NCBI GenBank assembly: GCA_022885665.1
Contig: JAGQDJ010000130.1
Coordinates: 1 to 64,000, forward strand
Reading direction: 5' to 3'
DNA: 64,000 nucleotides
Origin: Triops longicaudatus
Lineage: Eukaryota > Arthropoda > Branchiopoda > Notostraca > Triopsidae
Of this stretch, positions 25,235-35,371 are shown piece by piece. The notes under the pieces are model-generated. The model was not told the origin of the DNA and searched no databases. It saw only the letters and a program-made list of their open reading frames with translations. Position 1 is the stretch's first letter, and each line of letters begins with the position of its first letter. The translations under genes and the position numbers were made by a program.

Positions 25235-28200
25235 AATGTTTTATTTTCTGTGTTGAAATGTTTTTCTTTTTTGTTGGAATGTTGTTGAATTTGAAATGAA
25301 TCTTATTTTAATTATGTTATGAAATAAATCACTTTGATAAACAAAGTTAAAGACAATGTCCACGCAATTTATTCTCCACATTTGGATAACTATTGTCTCT
25401 CTGCCATAGAGTAGTATGGAGGGTTACTGTGTCAAAGGCTGTTACAAGAAGAATTGGGGAAATGGGCTGTATCAGTTGCCGATTGGCTGCAAGATCACGT
25501 GCACCTGCAGCGCTCGCTGATTGAGCAGCACGGTCAACGTTAAGAATCATAATTGTTACCAAAAGCATATTGATTATGAGTAACAAGAGTATATCGGTTA
25601 TAGGAAACAAGAGTGACAGAAAATGTTGACTGAAGAAGTCAATTAGTAAGCGTTGAATGGAACACATAAAAGGAACAAATTTAATTTACTACAGTCCGTG
25701 TTTCGTTATTTTACCAAAAACAAAATTGTGCGTAGTACAAACAAAATAACTTTCAAAGTACTCCCCAGAAATTTCTCCTTGTAATTATAATCTTACAGTT
25801 ACAAGCAATTCTTACCATAAAATTGACTGTTTCGTTGGAGCTAGTTTGAATTTTAAGAATTTTTGTTTATCTAAATTATTCAAATGCCCGTGTACGTTGG
25901 CGCCTGATGTAGCTTACGTGTACTATAAGGAACTCAACTCGTGTTGTAATTAATTTTTTTTGCGTAAAGAACTGAAAGTTTATAATATCTATTCGTTTTA
26001 CAGTATGGAACTAGTTTTTTTCTGTTAATATTATGAGTGACTGAATCAACGTCTTGACTGGTGTTCCAGAAAATGTTAATACTTTCCTTGCTTCTAAGGA
26101 CTTACACGAATGGGAATTTTCCGTGAAGTTATGTACTTAACATTGCAAAGTAAGTTACACATTTGCTTTAAGTATCCTCGTTGTAGTATATGCAATTTCT
26201 ATATGGTCCAGTTATATTCAGAAGGAAGTATAAAGTAATATAATTAGCCTATCTGTATTAGGGTAATAAATAGGGGTATAACAATAAGTAATTACAATAA
26301 ATAGTTATTACTATATGGAACGACACATATTTCGAGATTTCCCGCTTTTCAGATCAGGAAGGCAACGAGTTCGATAAATTCTACTTGCTATCGATTTACG
26401 CTTGAACTTTTTTCTTCATAGTTCCCGCAAACACAAACAGTTTTGGCTTACTCATGGGCCAACCCCCTTCTCTCATGGGAGTATTAAAAAGTTGTAACAA
26501 ACAACCCAACACCTTTGCCTTCTCCTTATACTGGTCTATGCTCTCCGCTTTTCGCTCCAATGTTATTATCCGTACAAAAACTTCTGACAACGGATGAGAC
26601 TTCTTTCGTATTCGTTTGTGTTTATGTAACCCAAGTTAAGGTACATTTAATTTTTGGATAGATGCAGCAAACGCGCTAAACAATGACACTAGCCAAGGTT
26701 CTTCAAACATTACATGTTAGAATAGTATCCAAGTTTTTGGCAATATCGGGTCACCAGGTGTAATCGGTTCCAACGCTACACTAATTATTGTGTAGTACAT
26801 AACTGCTTGGTTTCTTCCTCCGGCCCAAAACCATCGTAGACTCCACCACTGTTTTAATAGGAACATTGGAGTTAATTAATTAAAAAAAAACAAAGGTAAT
26901 TTTAGCGCAATTATATGTTTTAATTTGTATGGGTAAGAGAAAGTTTACTGATATGTTTGTCAGTCGTCGTTAGCCTAAATGCCCATTGAATTAGGACCTT
27001 TAGCTGTAGTTGTAACATTCATAAACACTTGATCATTGGATATTTAGTCTAAACTTGGGTAGCCATGGAAAAGCTTAAATAGAAGTAGACCTTATACCCC
27101 ACCACATATTACAGGATGAGACCTGTTGTAAGAGATCGCAATTTTGTTAAAAAAGGGAAAATAGATTAAATGCAAAGAAAATGTTACAAAGCAAGTACAG
27201 TACGCACCTGCATTGTGTCTTTTTATTTATACGGATAAACGGTTTCGCAAAACACTCCATTGTCTCGTACGTATCTCAGGGTAATTTCAATTTTACCACC
27301 GTTACACCCACCATTGCCGTAGTCAAAACTGCACCTAACCGACCTGCTTGTCGCTAAAATCTGGCTTCCGCCATATTTGAGAGAATGCTACCAACTATCA
27401 GATTTAATTCATGCCTTCACTCAAAAGACTTCAAGAGGTAAAATTTGGAAAACTAAGGAGAACAGTTACCCTATTAGACCAACTGTTGCGAAGGCGTAAC
27501 ATGAACGACAGACACGTTTCTCACCTTAGTGTAATCAATCTAAGCATGCGTGAAATCGTGACTCGCCATGAATTGGGAAATCGCAATTTTTGGTCTTTTA
27601 TTGCAACAAATCATTTAGCAATCTTACAGTCGTATCAGTCTGTCGATTTTCCGCGCTTCGGTTCGTCCCGATGAGGGGTACTGAATGAAGTATGGAAGAA
27701 AAATTTCCGGTAGGTAAAGGACGCAACATGACCTGGGCAAACTCTGCTGCATTCTATGACACAAGAAACACAGTAGTTTAAAAACGCAACATTCATGTTA
27801 TGCTGACCGTATCAGAGAATCTGTTGTTTCGTGGACCAGGAAATATTACCAGCACTGTATTATGCATTGTGTTCCTTTGCATCAATGTTTCGCATCAATA
27901 ACAGGATATTGGCGCGCACTTTGGTCTCCTTTCCCAGTGTTGAGAACTTTTTATGCATTTTCTGTAAAACACAGTAGACATCTGTTAATGTAGATAAGTT
28001 TTACAATGATGCGAAGTTAGAGTTGTAACGTGATTACTCGTATCATAATTGCAGCTCTACGTGAAATTCATATGTTGTTTGGGTTCTCGTAACATAAAGG
28101 ATAAAGTAGACTAGAAATACTATAAAACGGAAAATAGAGGCTATGAATTGGGCTGGGTTGCCTTGAATTCTTTCCAAATTGATTCCTAGTCTTTGCAGGG

Positions 28201-29585
28201 GTCCCCACGATGAGATAACTTGCTAATTTGACAGTTAAAACAATTCTACTAACTATTTCTTCAACGTTAAGGTATCTAATTTTACAGCGAGAAAAAACTG
28301 ACGTGCTCTCGGTGGACGTCTGCGGTTTTTATACAGACGAAATTTTATTGGATTTAATCCCAGCTGTTGGTCGTTTAATCCAATGGTTTCTTTCTTGCAG
28401 GTTTGAAAAAATTCTTTTGAGTTGCACTAAAATTAATTGCCCTATGCGGTCAATAAAGGTATTCGCTAAAGATATTGCTTGTATATTTTTTTAATCAATG
28501 TTGTTGCTAACCTTGAGGATTGTGGTGTCTCGCGAGAGATTATCGTAAGAAAACGAGCTTTTCCAGTAGGAAATTTCTCTTTTTGTTGTGAACAGTTTTA
28601 TCATTATCATTAATCATTATCATTATTATTATTAGTAATCAGTTCATACTGTGTCAGTAACGATAATTATAACTATAAACATAACATTATAAATACAATG
28701 GTGTGTCGAAGGACAATTTGCTCGCTGAACAATTTTAAATAAAATGAAAAAATTCTCTGGATCTTTTTCATTATTCAACCCATTTCGTAACATAGGGTAT
28801 ATTTAGAATAAAGTGAAACAATCTGACACACCTGGCTGAATTAATTGGCAATATAATCAAGTGAATGCTTATTTGAATTATTTTACTTCCGCCCGCTGTT
28901 TAAATCATAGATGGGAAGAAATGACTAGAGCTTGCAGCTGTTAATTTCGATCTCTACTACAGCCAGTGGTAGGCCCGGCTGGCCCAGGCCTACCCCGAAA
29001 CCCTTAAAAAAATCTTGACTCCTCCTTTTCGCAATTGTAGGGGCAAATTGAGGGGCGTTTGGATGTACAGGCCTACCCCGAAACAAATTCCTAGCTGCGC
29101 CACTGACTACAGCTTGTCTATTGTGAACTTTACCTGCATTCGTATGTATATAATTATAATTGTCCGTGCATTTAGGCACTCGGGGCAAGTTTTAAAAACA
29201 GGCACAAGGAAATATGCCTGTTTTATTTCTGTATTTCACGTTAACTTTAAGAATTTATCGGACGTGCCAACTTTGATTTCTTTTTACATAACTTTATACA
29301 TCGAACAGACATAAATCGGCGTTATTAGACTATAATTCAAGAATTGAATTCCTTTGCATGTTGCCTCATCTATCGTCCCGTAATGTTTTACTTTTTCCCT
29401 TCTTTAACTGGGTAACTGGTAATTTTAGGTTAAAGTCGTTCGTTACAATGCTTGTGTTAGTACCGACCTTCCAGAACAGAGGTGACGTCTGACTTTGCCT
29501 CACACCCACCGTGTTTTCAATTCTGTAGGTCCGCAGACTCTCAGGGGAGCAGATCTCTTTCGTTTTTTTTCAGTGAATCTTCATA
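25235..29585. other. Intergenic region between tRNA-Phe copies 5 and 6
   Basis: About 4.3 kb of AT-rich DNA. It contains one clear mobile element (hAT MITE, 28964-29105) and a short hairpin near 28347-28385 (ATTGGATTTAA against TTTAATCCAAT). Open frames at 26396-26590 (-) and 27411-27674 (+) show no family resemblance and are not called as genes. Confidence 0.5.
28964..29105. mobile_element. hAT-type MITE, 142 bp, with 8-bp target duplication
   Basis: Ends are CAGTGGTAGGCC (left) and CAGCTAGG..CCACTG type (right; on the opposite strand CAGTGGCGCAGCTAGG). The perfect 8-bp duplication ACTACAGC lies at 28956-28963 and 29106-29113. The block AGGCCTACCCCGAAAC occurs twice, near each end, in direct orientation. 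The length is far too short for a transposase, so it is a non-autonomous hAT derivative. Confidence 0.88.
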
Positions 29586-29658
29586 GCCGAAATAGCTCAG
29601 TTGGGAGAGCGTTAGACTGAAGATCTAAAGGTCCCTGGTTCGATCCCGGGTTTCGGCA
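29586..29658 (+). tRNA. tRNA-Phe (GAA), copy 6
   Basis: Identical to the other five copies although 4.35 kb away. A TTTT terminator follows shortly after at about 29665. Confidence 0.98.
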
Positions 29659-30254
29659 AATAATGTTTTCTGCTTTTTATTTCTTATTTTCTTCCTAACA
29701 GGAAAGGTTGCTTGAAAAATCTAAGTTAATTCAGTCTATAATCATTGTGCAACGATCATAATTCCTAAAAATAGTTGTGGTCATTGAAGCTCGTTAATTG
29801 AAATAAATTCGTTGGTGATTTATTTGTGTTTGACATTTAAAATTATGCAATTGACTAAAGAGTGGAAATTTAATACGCTTCCGAGAACAGTCCTGCCTTG
29901 TAGAAATTACTAGATTCTATAAGAGATTTCGACGTACGATAACGACTATACAAATGCATTGTTCTACGTGTCACTAGGTATTGCTAATGCCACGACCATA
30001 CTCCCGTTTTCCTTCCATTTTAAATTACATAGATTTAAAATAAAGAACACACATAGCGTTCTTGTCAGTAAAAGACTAGTAAAGTAACATTTCACTTTAT
30101 TATATCGTAATTAAAAGTCCAGTAACTAATCTTAACTGTGCTGGTTTGAAATATCTGGTTGGCAACGCTGTGCGAAAAACCAGTTTGTCATTGGCCGCCA
30201 GTTACTTATACAAGCACATATTTAGTTTTCACCACCTTTTGGCCCGTTACAGAA
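29659..30254. other. UCHL5 upstream region
   Basis: AT-rich spacer. A CATTGGCC element (inverted CCAAT type) lies about 65 bp before the UCHL5 ATG and is a plausible NF-Y-like site. No gene is seen. Confidence 0.4.
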
Positions 30255-31821
30255 ATGGCAGACGCTGGAAACTGGTGTTTAATCGAGAGTGATCCTGGTG
30301 TATTCACCGAACTAATCAGAGACTTTGGTAAGTACATTCTTACAATTTATTTCCGTCACCACAAATCTGGACGTCAAAACATTCTATTTACTCATTTAAT
30401 CTAACAAAAACTAAAGCCACACAATTTCTTTGTACTAATTCCAAATGTTCTTTTATCGTAGGAGTTCAAGGTATACAAGTTGAAGAACTGTGGAGTCTTG
30501 ACCCTGACCAATTCGAGTCCCTAAAGTAAGCAAATTCCAACTCATGTACTGCATAAAAAATAATTCTTCTCTTTTCCCCTCCCAACAAAATCCAGACCGG
30601 TTCATGGCTTAATTTTCCTCTTCAAATGGCAACCCAATGAAGAAAATGCTGGAGCATTGGTCCAAGACAGTCGTTTGGACAAGATTTTCTTTGCCAGACA
30701 AGTAATTCGAACCTAAAGATACGAAACTTATAATTTTGTAATGAAATATTTCCTCCCAGATCATTAGCAACGCGTGTGCTACACAAGCCCTAATTAGCAT
30801 ACTTATGAATTGCAAGAGTCCGGATTTGGACCTCGGCTTGACCTTACGTGAATTTCGTGATTTTGTTCAATGCTTTGATCCGAACATGAAAGGCTTAGCG
30901 CTGAGCAACTCGGATGTTATTCGATCTGTTCATAATTCTTTCGCCAAGTTAGTTTGAATCATAAGAACCTCCTCAATATTTTGAAATATTTTTCTTTATG
31001 TACGTATATATGTATATATTGTACTTAACTTCAATTTTGCTCGTTTTAGGCAATCTCTCTTCGAGTACCAAACGCAAACCGATTCCAAAAACGAAGACGT
31101 TTTCCATTTCACCGGTTACGTGCCTATTGATGGAAGATTGTATGAATTAGATGGTCTCAAAGAAGCACCCGTCGATCTGGGACTTATATCGGGCGAAAAT
31201 TGGCTCGAGGCGGTTAAACCTATTATTGAGAAAAGAATCCAGAGGTACTTAAGTGCTTATTGACGTCGTTTCGGTTTATTATCTTAGCCTTATAAGTATA
31301 TAATTAGTTAATGTGACTGTAAACATGGGCCGAAAATCGCACTAGTGATATATTATTATAGTCTTCGGTTTTCCACAACATAAAAATCAAATAAACTTTC
31401 TCTTTTCATTATGAAGCTTTTTTCAATTTAATTTTTACTTTTTTTTAGATTGTTTTGATAATTAATCTTTTTCTGTATTTTGACTAGGTATACCGAAGGT
31501 GAAATTCATTTCAACCTTATGGCAGTGGTTTCAGATCGTAAGCTTCTCTACGAAAAGGAATTGGCTCAGTTAGAAGCCCAAGAGAAGACTCCGCAAGTGG
31601 AAACCGAGATTTCCCGGTTGCGACAGCTTTTAGAGCACGAGGAACACAAACGAAGCCGGCAAAAGGCAGAGAACAGTCGTCGGAAACATAATTACATCCC
31701 ATTTATTGTTCGTTTGCTTCAAATGCTCGCGGAAAAGAACAAATTGGTTCCTTTGTACGAAAACGCCAAGCAAAAAGCCTTGGCACGGAGCAAAAGCAAA
31801 CTAAAACCGACCAGTAGTTAA
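30255..31821 (+). CDS. UCHL5: Ubiquitin C-terminal hydrolase UCHL5 (UCH37), 6 exons, 319 aa
   Basis: Cysteine deubiquitinase that works on the 26S proteasome through RPN13/ADRM1 and in INO80 complexes. Exons: 30255-30327, 30462-30525, 30596-30701, 30760-30947, 31050-31244, 31488-31821 (960 nt). It starts MADAGNW and the UCH fold follows. Catalytic residues are the oxyanion Q81, C87 in SNACATQAL, H163 in VFHFTGY and D178 in YELDGLK, each one short of the human numbering. The C-terminal ULD region has the FIVRLLQMLAEK helix and the KEKxE-type tail (LYENAKQKALARSKSK) used for RPN13 binding. Human UCHL5 is 329 aa, so this copy is complete. AATAAA overlaps the last base of the stop codon; the gene is tail-to-tail with HS2ST1, 124 bp between stops. 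Confidence 0.97.
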
Positions 31822-31826
31822 ATAAA
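31821..31826 (+). terminator. UCHL5: Poly(A) signal AATAAA, UCHL5
   Basis: Begins on the last base of the UCHL5 stop codon, so the 3' UTR would be only a few tens of bases. Confidence 0.6.
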
Positions 31827-31862
31827 AAGAAAGTAAAACAAGGAAAAAAATGTTCTAAATTC

Positions 31863-31868
31863 TTTATT
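31863..31868 (-). terminator. HS2ST1: Poly(A) signal AATAAA on minus strand, HS2ST1
   Basis: TTTATT on the plus strand, 78 nt past the HS2ST1 stop. A second AATAAA (31945-31950) overlaps the stop codon itself and is probably too close to serve. Confidence 0.55.
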
Positions 31869-31945
31869 TGTTCGCTCATTTTTGGTTATTTCATCCTCAA
31901 AAAGTTGGAACATAGTGGAAGGTTGTTGTGGGGGGATGAAAATAT

Positions 31946-34268
31946 TTATTTAGGTCTAATTTTCTCGTAAAAGAATTGCTGACCCTTTTCCCTGGAATTG
32001 ACCAACAGCCGTTGTTTGACGGCTTGAAAATTTTCTTGTGCGAAATTGTAAAAATCATTCTCCAGTTGCCATATGGGAGATTCTTGGATAGTTTGAAGCG
32101 TTTCGGAAGAAGGTAACACCTTTTGGTTCGTTTTGCGCAAGTGGGATTTCTGCCCGGTTCGGTACAGCTGCAAAGCGCCGTGAAAGAGGCGGGGCAACGC
32201 GGCTTCCAGAACAGCCACGAAATCTTCCATTTCTTCCGTCACGCCAACGGCGAAATAATGGTCGATTAAGTTGCGTTTCGCTTGCTCGAGGGCCCACTGA
32301 TTGCCGGGATTCCTGTAGTACACAGGATTTAAATTTATTTCTGTTAAATTAAATTTCCTTTAAATTTATTTTAGACAAAATACTCCAAATTATTTCACTT
32401 GCGTCCGTTTTGTTTTTGTAACAGTAGATTCTCGTTAGCGACCTTTTAAGACGAACTGACGGTTAGTGAACGGATTTTAGGTTCCGAGTTACGTAAACGG
32501 AAATAAAAGCGTGTGACGACGAATTTCGAATATCCGCTTTTTCTGGTGCCAAATGTTTCGTTATAACGACACTACTGTACAATACAATTCCGACGTTGTC
32601 AACGCCGACTATGTCAACCGCCTTAGCGAAAATTTTTCTTCCCTAACAACTGATGTCAAGCGTTGATTTTGAAGTGCCTATGGATGTTGCGAGATACACA
32701 TCATGATGGATTACGGATTGAACGACGGTTGCACAAAGAAAAATTAGAGTACAAAACTACAATTCATACTCGACTATTATCTCGTACTTGCACTTGAATT
32801 TTCTGGAGTATTCCTGACGCTTTAAACACGTGAATCTGATTTTGTCAATTATCCGACTTGAACATTACCTTCCCATCCCGACCGGTTGACAAAAACTGAA
32901 TTCTGTTGTTTTCAGTTTCCTTTCTTTTATTTGTTATCATTATTATTATTATCAATATTATTTGTATTATTGCATCTGTTTAATTACCAGCATTCAGCAG
33001 CATGACCACAGAAGAAAGGAATTTGGAGCCATAAATTGACTGGATCGCATTCCGGTTTTCCCAGTTTCACACATTCGTCGAATGTCTGAACAACATTTGC
33101 AATTAAGTAACCATGTGTTTTACGAAATTGAAGTATGTTTACCATTGTATCGCCCTGTTTCTTTCGCACTAAATGAGGTCTGTAATTATCGCCATACCTG
33201 AGAGAAATTTAGTTACTGTAGTGGTATATTGACAAATTGACAAACCCTAACCCGACTAAGTACACTACATGTATCGCTCAGTAATAGTTTCTACATACAC
33301 ACCAAATAATAATAATAAAAAAATCATGTCAATGGTTTGCAAAGCTAGCTGACACACAAGTTATATTTTAGACAAGGTCACATTCCTTAGGTTACTTCTT
33401 CCCCTAGGCTACTTACCCTCAACTAGGGTTTTCCTGAACAAAAAAGCGCGTTATTTCCGTATTTTTTGTATTTTTGGGAAAATTTTGGAGGAAAAAGGAA
33501 AAAAAAAGAATCTCGTAAAAAACAATGCAGAATCGAATAAGCTACTGAATTTTTACTTGCATGGTGTCATGTAACAGAATTTTGTTTTTAAAGTATGCAT
33601 TCAAAATTACCCGAAGACAGTACGACTTTGACGCTTACCTTAAGAAGTAGTAGTAAGAGACAAGCCTGTCTATCGGTTTTCTGATGATATTTATGTACAA
33701 TGGTGAAGGTCTGCCAAATCTTTGGGGAAAATGTGAATTTTTAATATTGGAAAAAAGCCATTTTGAAACTTTTACCGTTTAAAGTCGATGAAAGACATGT
33801 GACCGTGATACAACGCTGGTTTCTTCTCATTCCAATTCGTTATATTGGTGACAAATCTTACCTACATACAAAGAACATTTGTTAAAGGGAGTTTTATTAC
33901 ATCCTATCGCAGTTCGAAATCATTTTTTTTTTTACCTGATCAGCTAAGGACAGAATATGCATATTTTTGGAAATGTTAACGTGTAGGACATTATATTTGT
34001 TTCTGGTGCAGAGGTCGTAGGCCAAACCAACAAAACTGGTCGAGCCGGTTTTGGGAACGCGGTTGTAAACAACCACGTAATTTTCCTGAGATTTGTGAAA
34101 TGGATTCGTTTGGAGGGCAAGATCACGTGACGAGACTTCAGCGTGAGTTAAAGCAATCGTTCGACGAAGCTGGTGCAGTTCCTGTTGCAGGTTAAAGTAG
34201 TTATACAAAAGCATAAGTATAGCGAGGACGTTGAAAACCAACACAACGCGGAAAATACTCGGGGACAT
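31946..34268 (-). CDS. HS2ST1: Heparan sulfate 2-O-sulfotransferase, 6 exons, 339 aa
   Basis: Golgi type II membrane enzyme that 2-O-sulfates uronic acids, chiefly iduronate, in heparan sulfate with PAPS. Exons in transcript order: 34268-33936, 33861-33776, 33719-33639, 33197-33143, 33085-32988, 32312-31946 (1,020 nt). Residues 6-25 form the signal anchor (VVLVFNVLAILMLLYNYF), followed by a stem. The 5'-phosphosulfate loop RVPKTGSTSF is at 70-79. The YHGHMSF motif holds H130 and H132 (catalytic H140/H142 in vertebrates). NIIRKPIDRLVSYYYFLR is the 3'-phosphate site, and LWLQIPFFCGH..ECW is family-specific. Human HS2ST1 is 356 aa. A 57-bp intron (33086-33142) is a multiple of three with no stop and could be read through; splicing restores KQGD..TFDECV. 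Divergent from RPS18. Confidence 0.96.
32421..32577. mobile_element. TA-flanked MITE (Tc1/mariner or pogo type) in HS2ST1 intron
   Basis: Starts ACAGTAGATTCTCGTTAGCGA and ends TCGTTATAACGACACTACTG, an imperfect terminal inverted repeat. It is flanked by TA on both sides (32419-32420 and 32578-32579). The 157-bp length is non-autonomous. A related right end occurs at 53087-53107. Confidence 0.65.
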
Positions 34269-34555
34269 AATGCGAATAAATAGTGCACGATTTTTTTAAA
34301 TACACATATCACTCTTTGTTAGTGATAGCTATGATTAGTACACATAGCTTTATAGAGACTTTTAAAGCATTTTTGGTGTTAGAAAAGGGTAAAGAAAAGC
34401 GTCATAACAGAAATGTTTGTGTTTAGGTTCAAGTTTATTAGATACAACCGCCAGGTCAGTTAGGTCTTGAACCATTGCTCTAAGTCATAGCAAGAGGGCA
34501 GCAATGCAGTATTGCGGTCATAGGAATAGAAAGAGGCGGAGTCCCCTTCTTCAGG

Positions 34556-34574
34556 CTTTCCTACCTCTTTCCCT
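34556..34574 (+). promoter_or_regulatory. RPS18: Pyrimidine tract, candidate 5' TOP of RPS18
   Basis: CTTTCCTACCTCTTTCCCT lies 43-61 bp before the RPS18 ATG. Ribosomal protein mRNAs usually start in such a tract, which makes their translation mTOR-responsive. The start site itself is inferred. Confidence 0.5.
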
Positions 34575-34616
34575 GGCCTGGCCTCTTAGTGTTGACGGTC
34601 AATTGGACATTCAAAG

Positions 34617-35371
34617 ATGGTAAGTTATTTGAAAATATCTCGGAAACTATGGATCATCTGAGCCCAAATCAATGTGAATTTCAAGAAAGCCTGAATGGCT
34701 GACTTTTCTGATATAAGCACAAGGCCGTGTGTACTATTCGATATTAATAGTGACACCTGGAGTGATCAAGTGTTGAGTAATACAATGTGTTTTTCTAGTC
34801 GCTGGTTATCCCCGAGAAGTTTCAACACATTCTTCGTGTTCTTAACACGAACATTGATGGTCGCACCAAAGTGATGTTTGCTGCCACATCCATCAAGGGT
34901 GTTGGTCGTCGTTATGCCAATGTTGTTTTGAAGAAAGCCGACATTGACTTGACCAAGCGCGCTGGTGAACTCTCTGAAGAAGAAGTAAGCCTCTTGAAAC
35001 GTAACTTCTATGCTGTAATGCTTGTGTTACGTTTAGGTTGAAAAAATCGTCACCATCATGTCCAACCCTCGCCAATACAAGATCCCTGACTGGTTCCTTA
35101 ACAGACAAAAGGACATTAAGGATGGCAAATATTCCCAAGTGACATCCAACGCTTTGGAAAACAAGTTGCGTGAAGATTTGGAACGATTGAAGAAGATCCG
35201 CGCTCACCGTGGTCTTCGTCACTACTGGGGGTAAGAATAATAGCATTTTTTTTTTTTCATAGATAAAGTGTAACGGATGGATTATTTTTTTACAGCCTCC
35301 GTGTGCGTGGTCAACATACCAAGACTACTGGCCGTCGCGGACGTACTGTTGGTGTATCTAAGAAGAAGTAA
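34617..35371 (+). CDS. RPS18: 40S ribosomal protein S18, 4 exons, 152 aa
   Basis: Universal uS13 component of the small-subunit head, contacting the P-site tRNA region. Exons: 34617-34619 (only the ATG), 34799-34984, 35037-35230, 35296-35371 (459 nt, 153 codons with stop). It begins MSLVIPEKFQHILRVLNTN and includes IKGVGRRYA, the helix-two-turn-helix uS13 signature RAHRGLRHYWGLRVRGQHTK, and the basic tail ending GVSKKK. The length equals that of human RPS18. Splitting directly after the ATG is common in animal ribosomal protein genes. No AATAAA was seen soon after the stop. Confidence 0.98.

Noticed and set aside
26396..26590. Minus-strand frame ending TMKKKVQA, helix-like
   Set aside because: Looks superficially coding but is isolated, unspliced and unrecognised.
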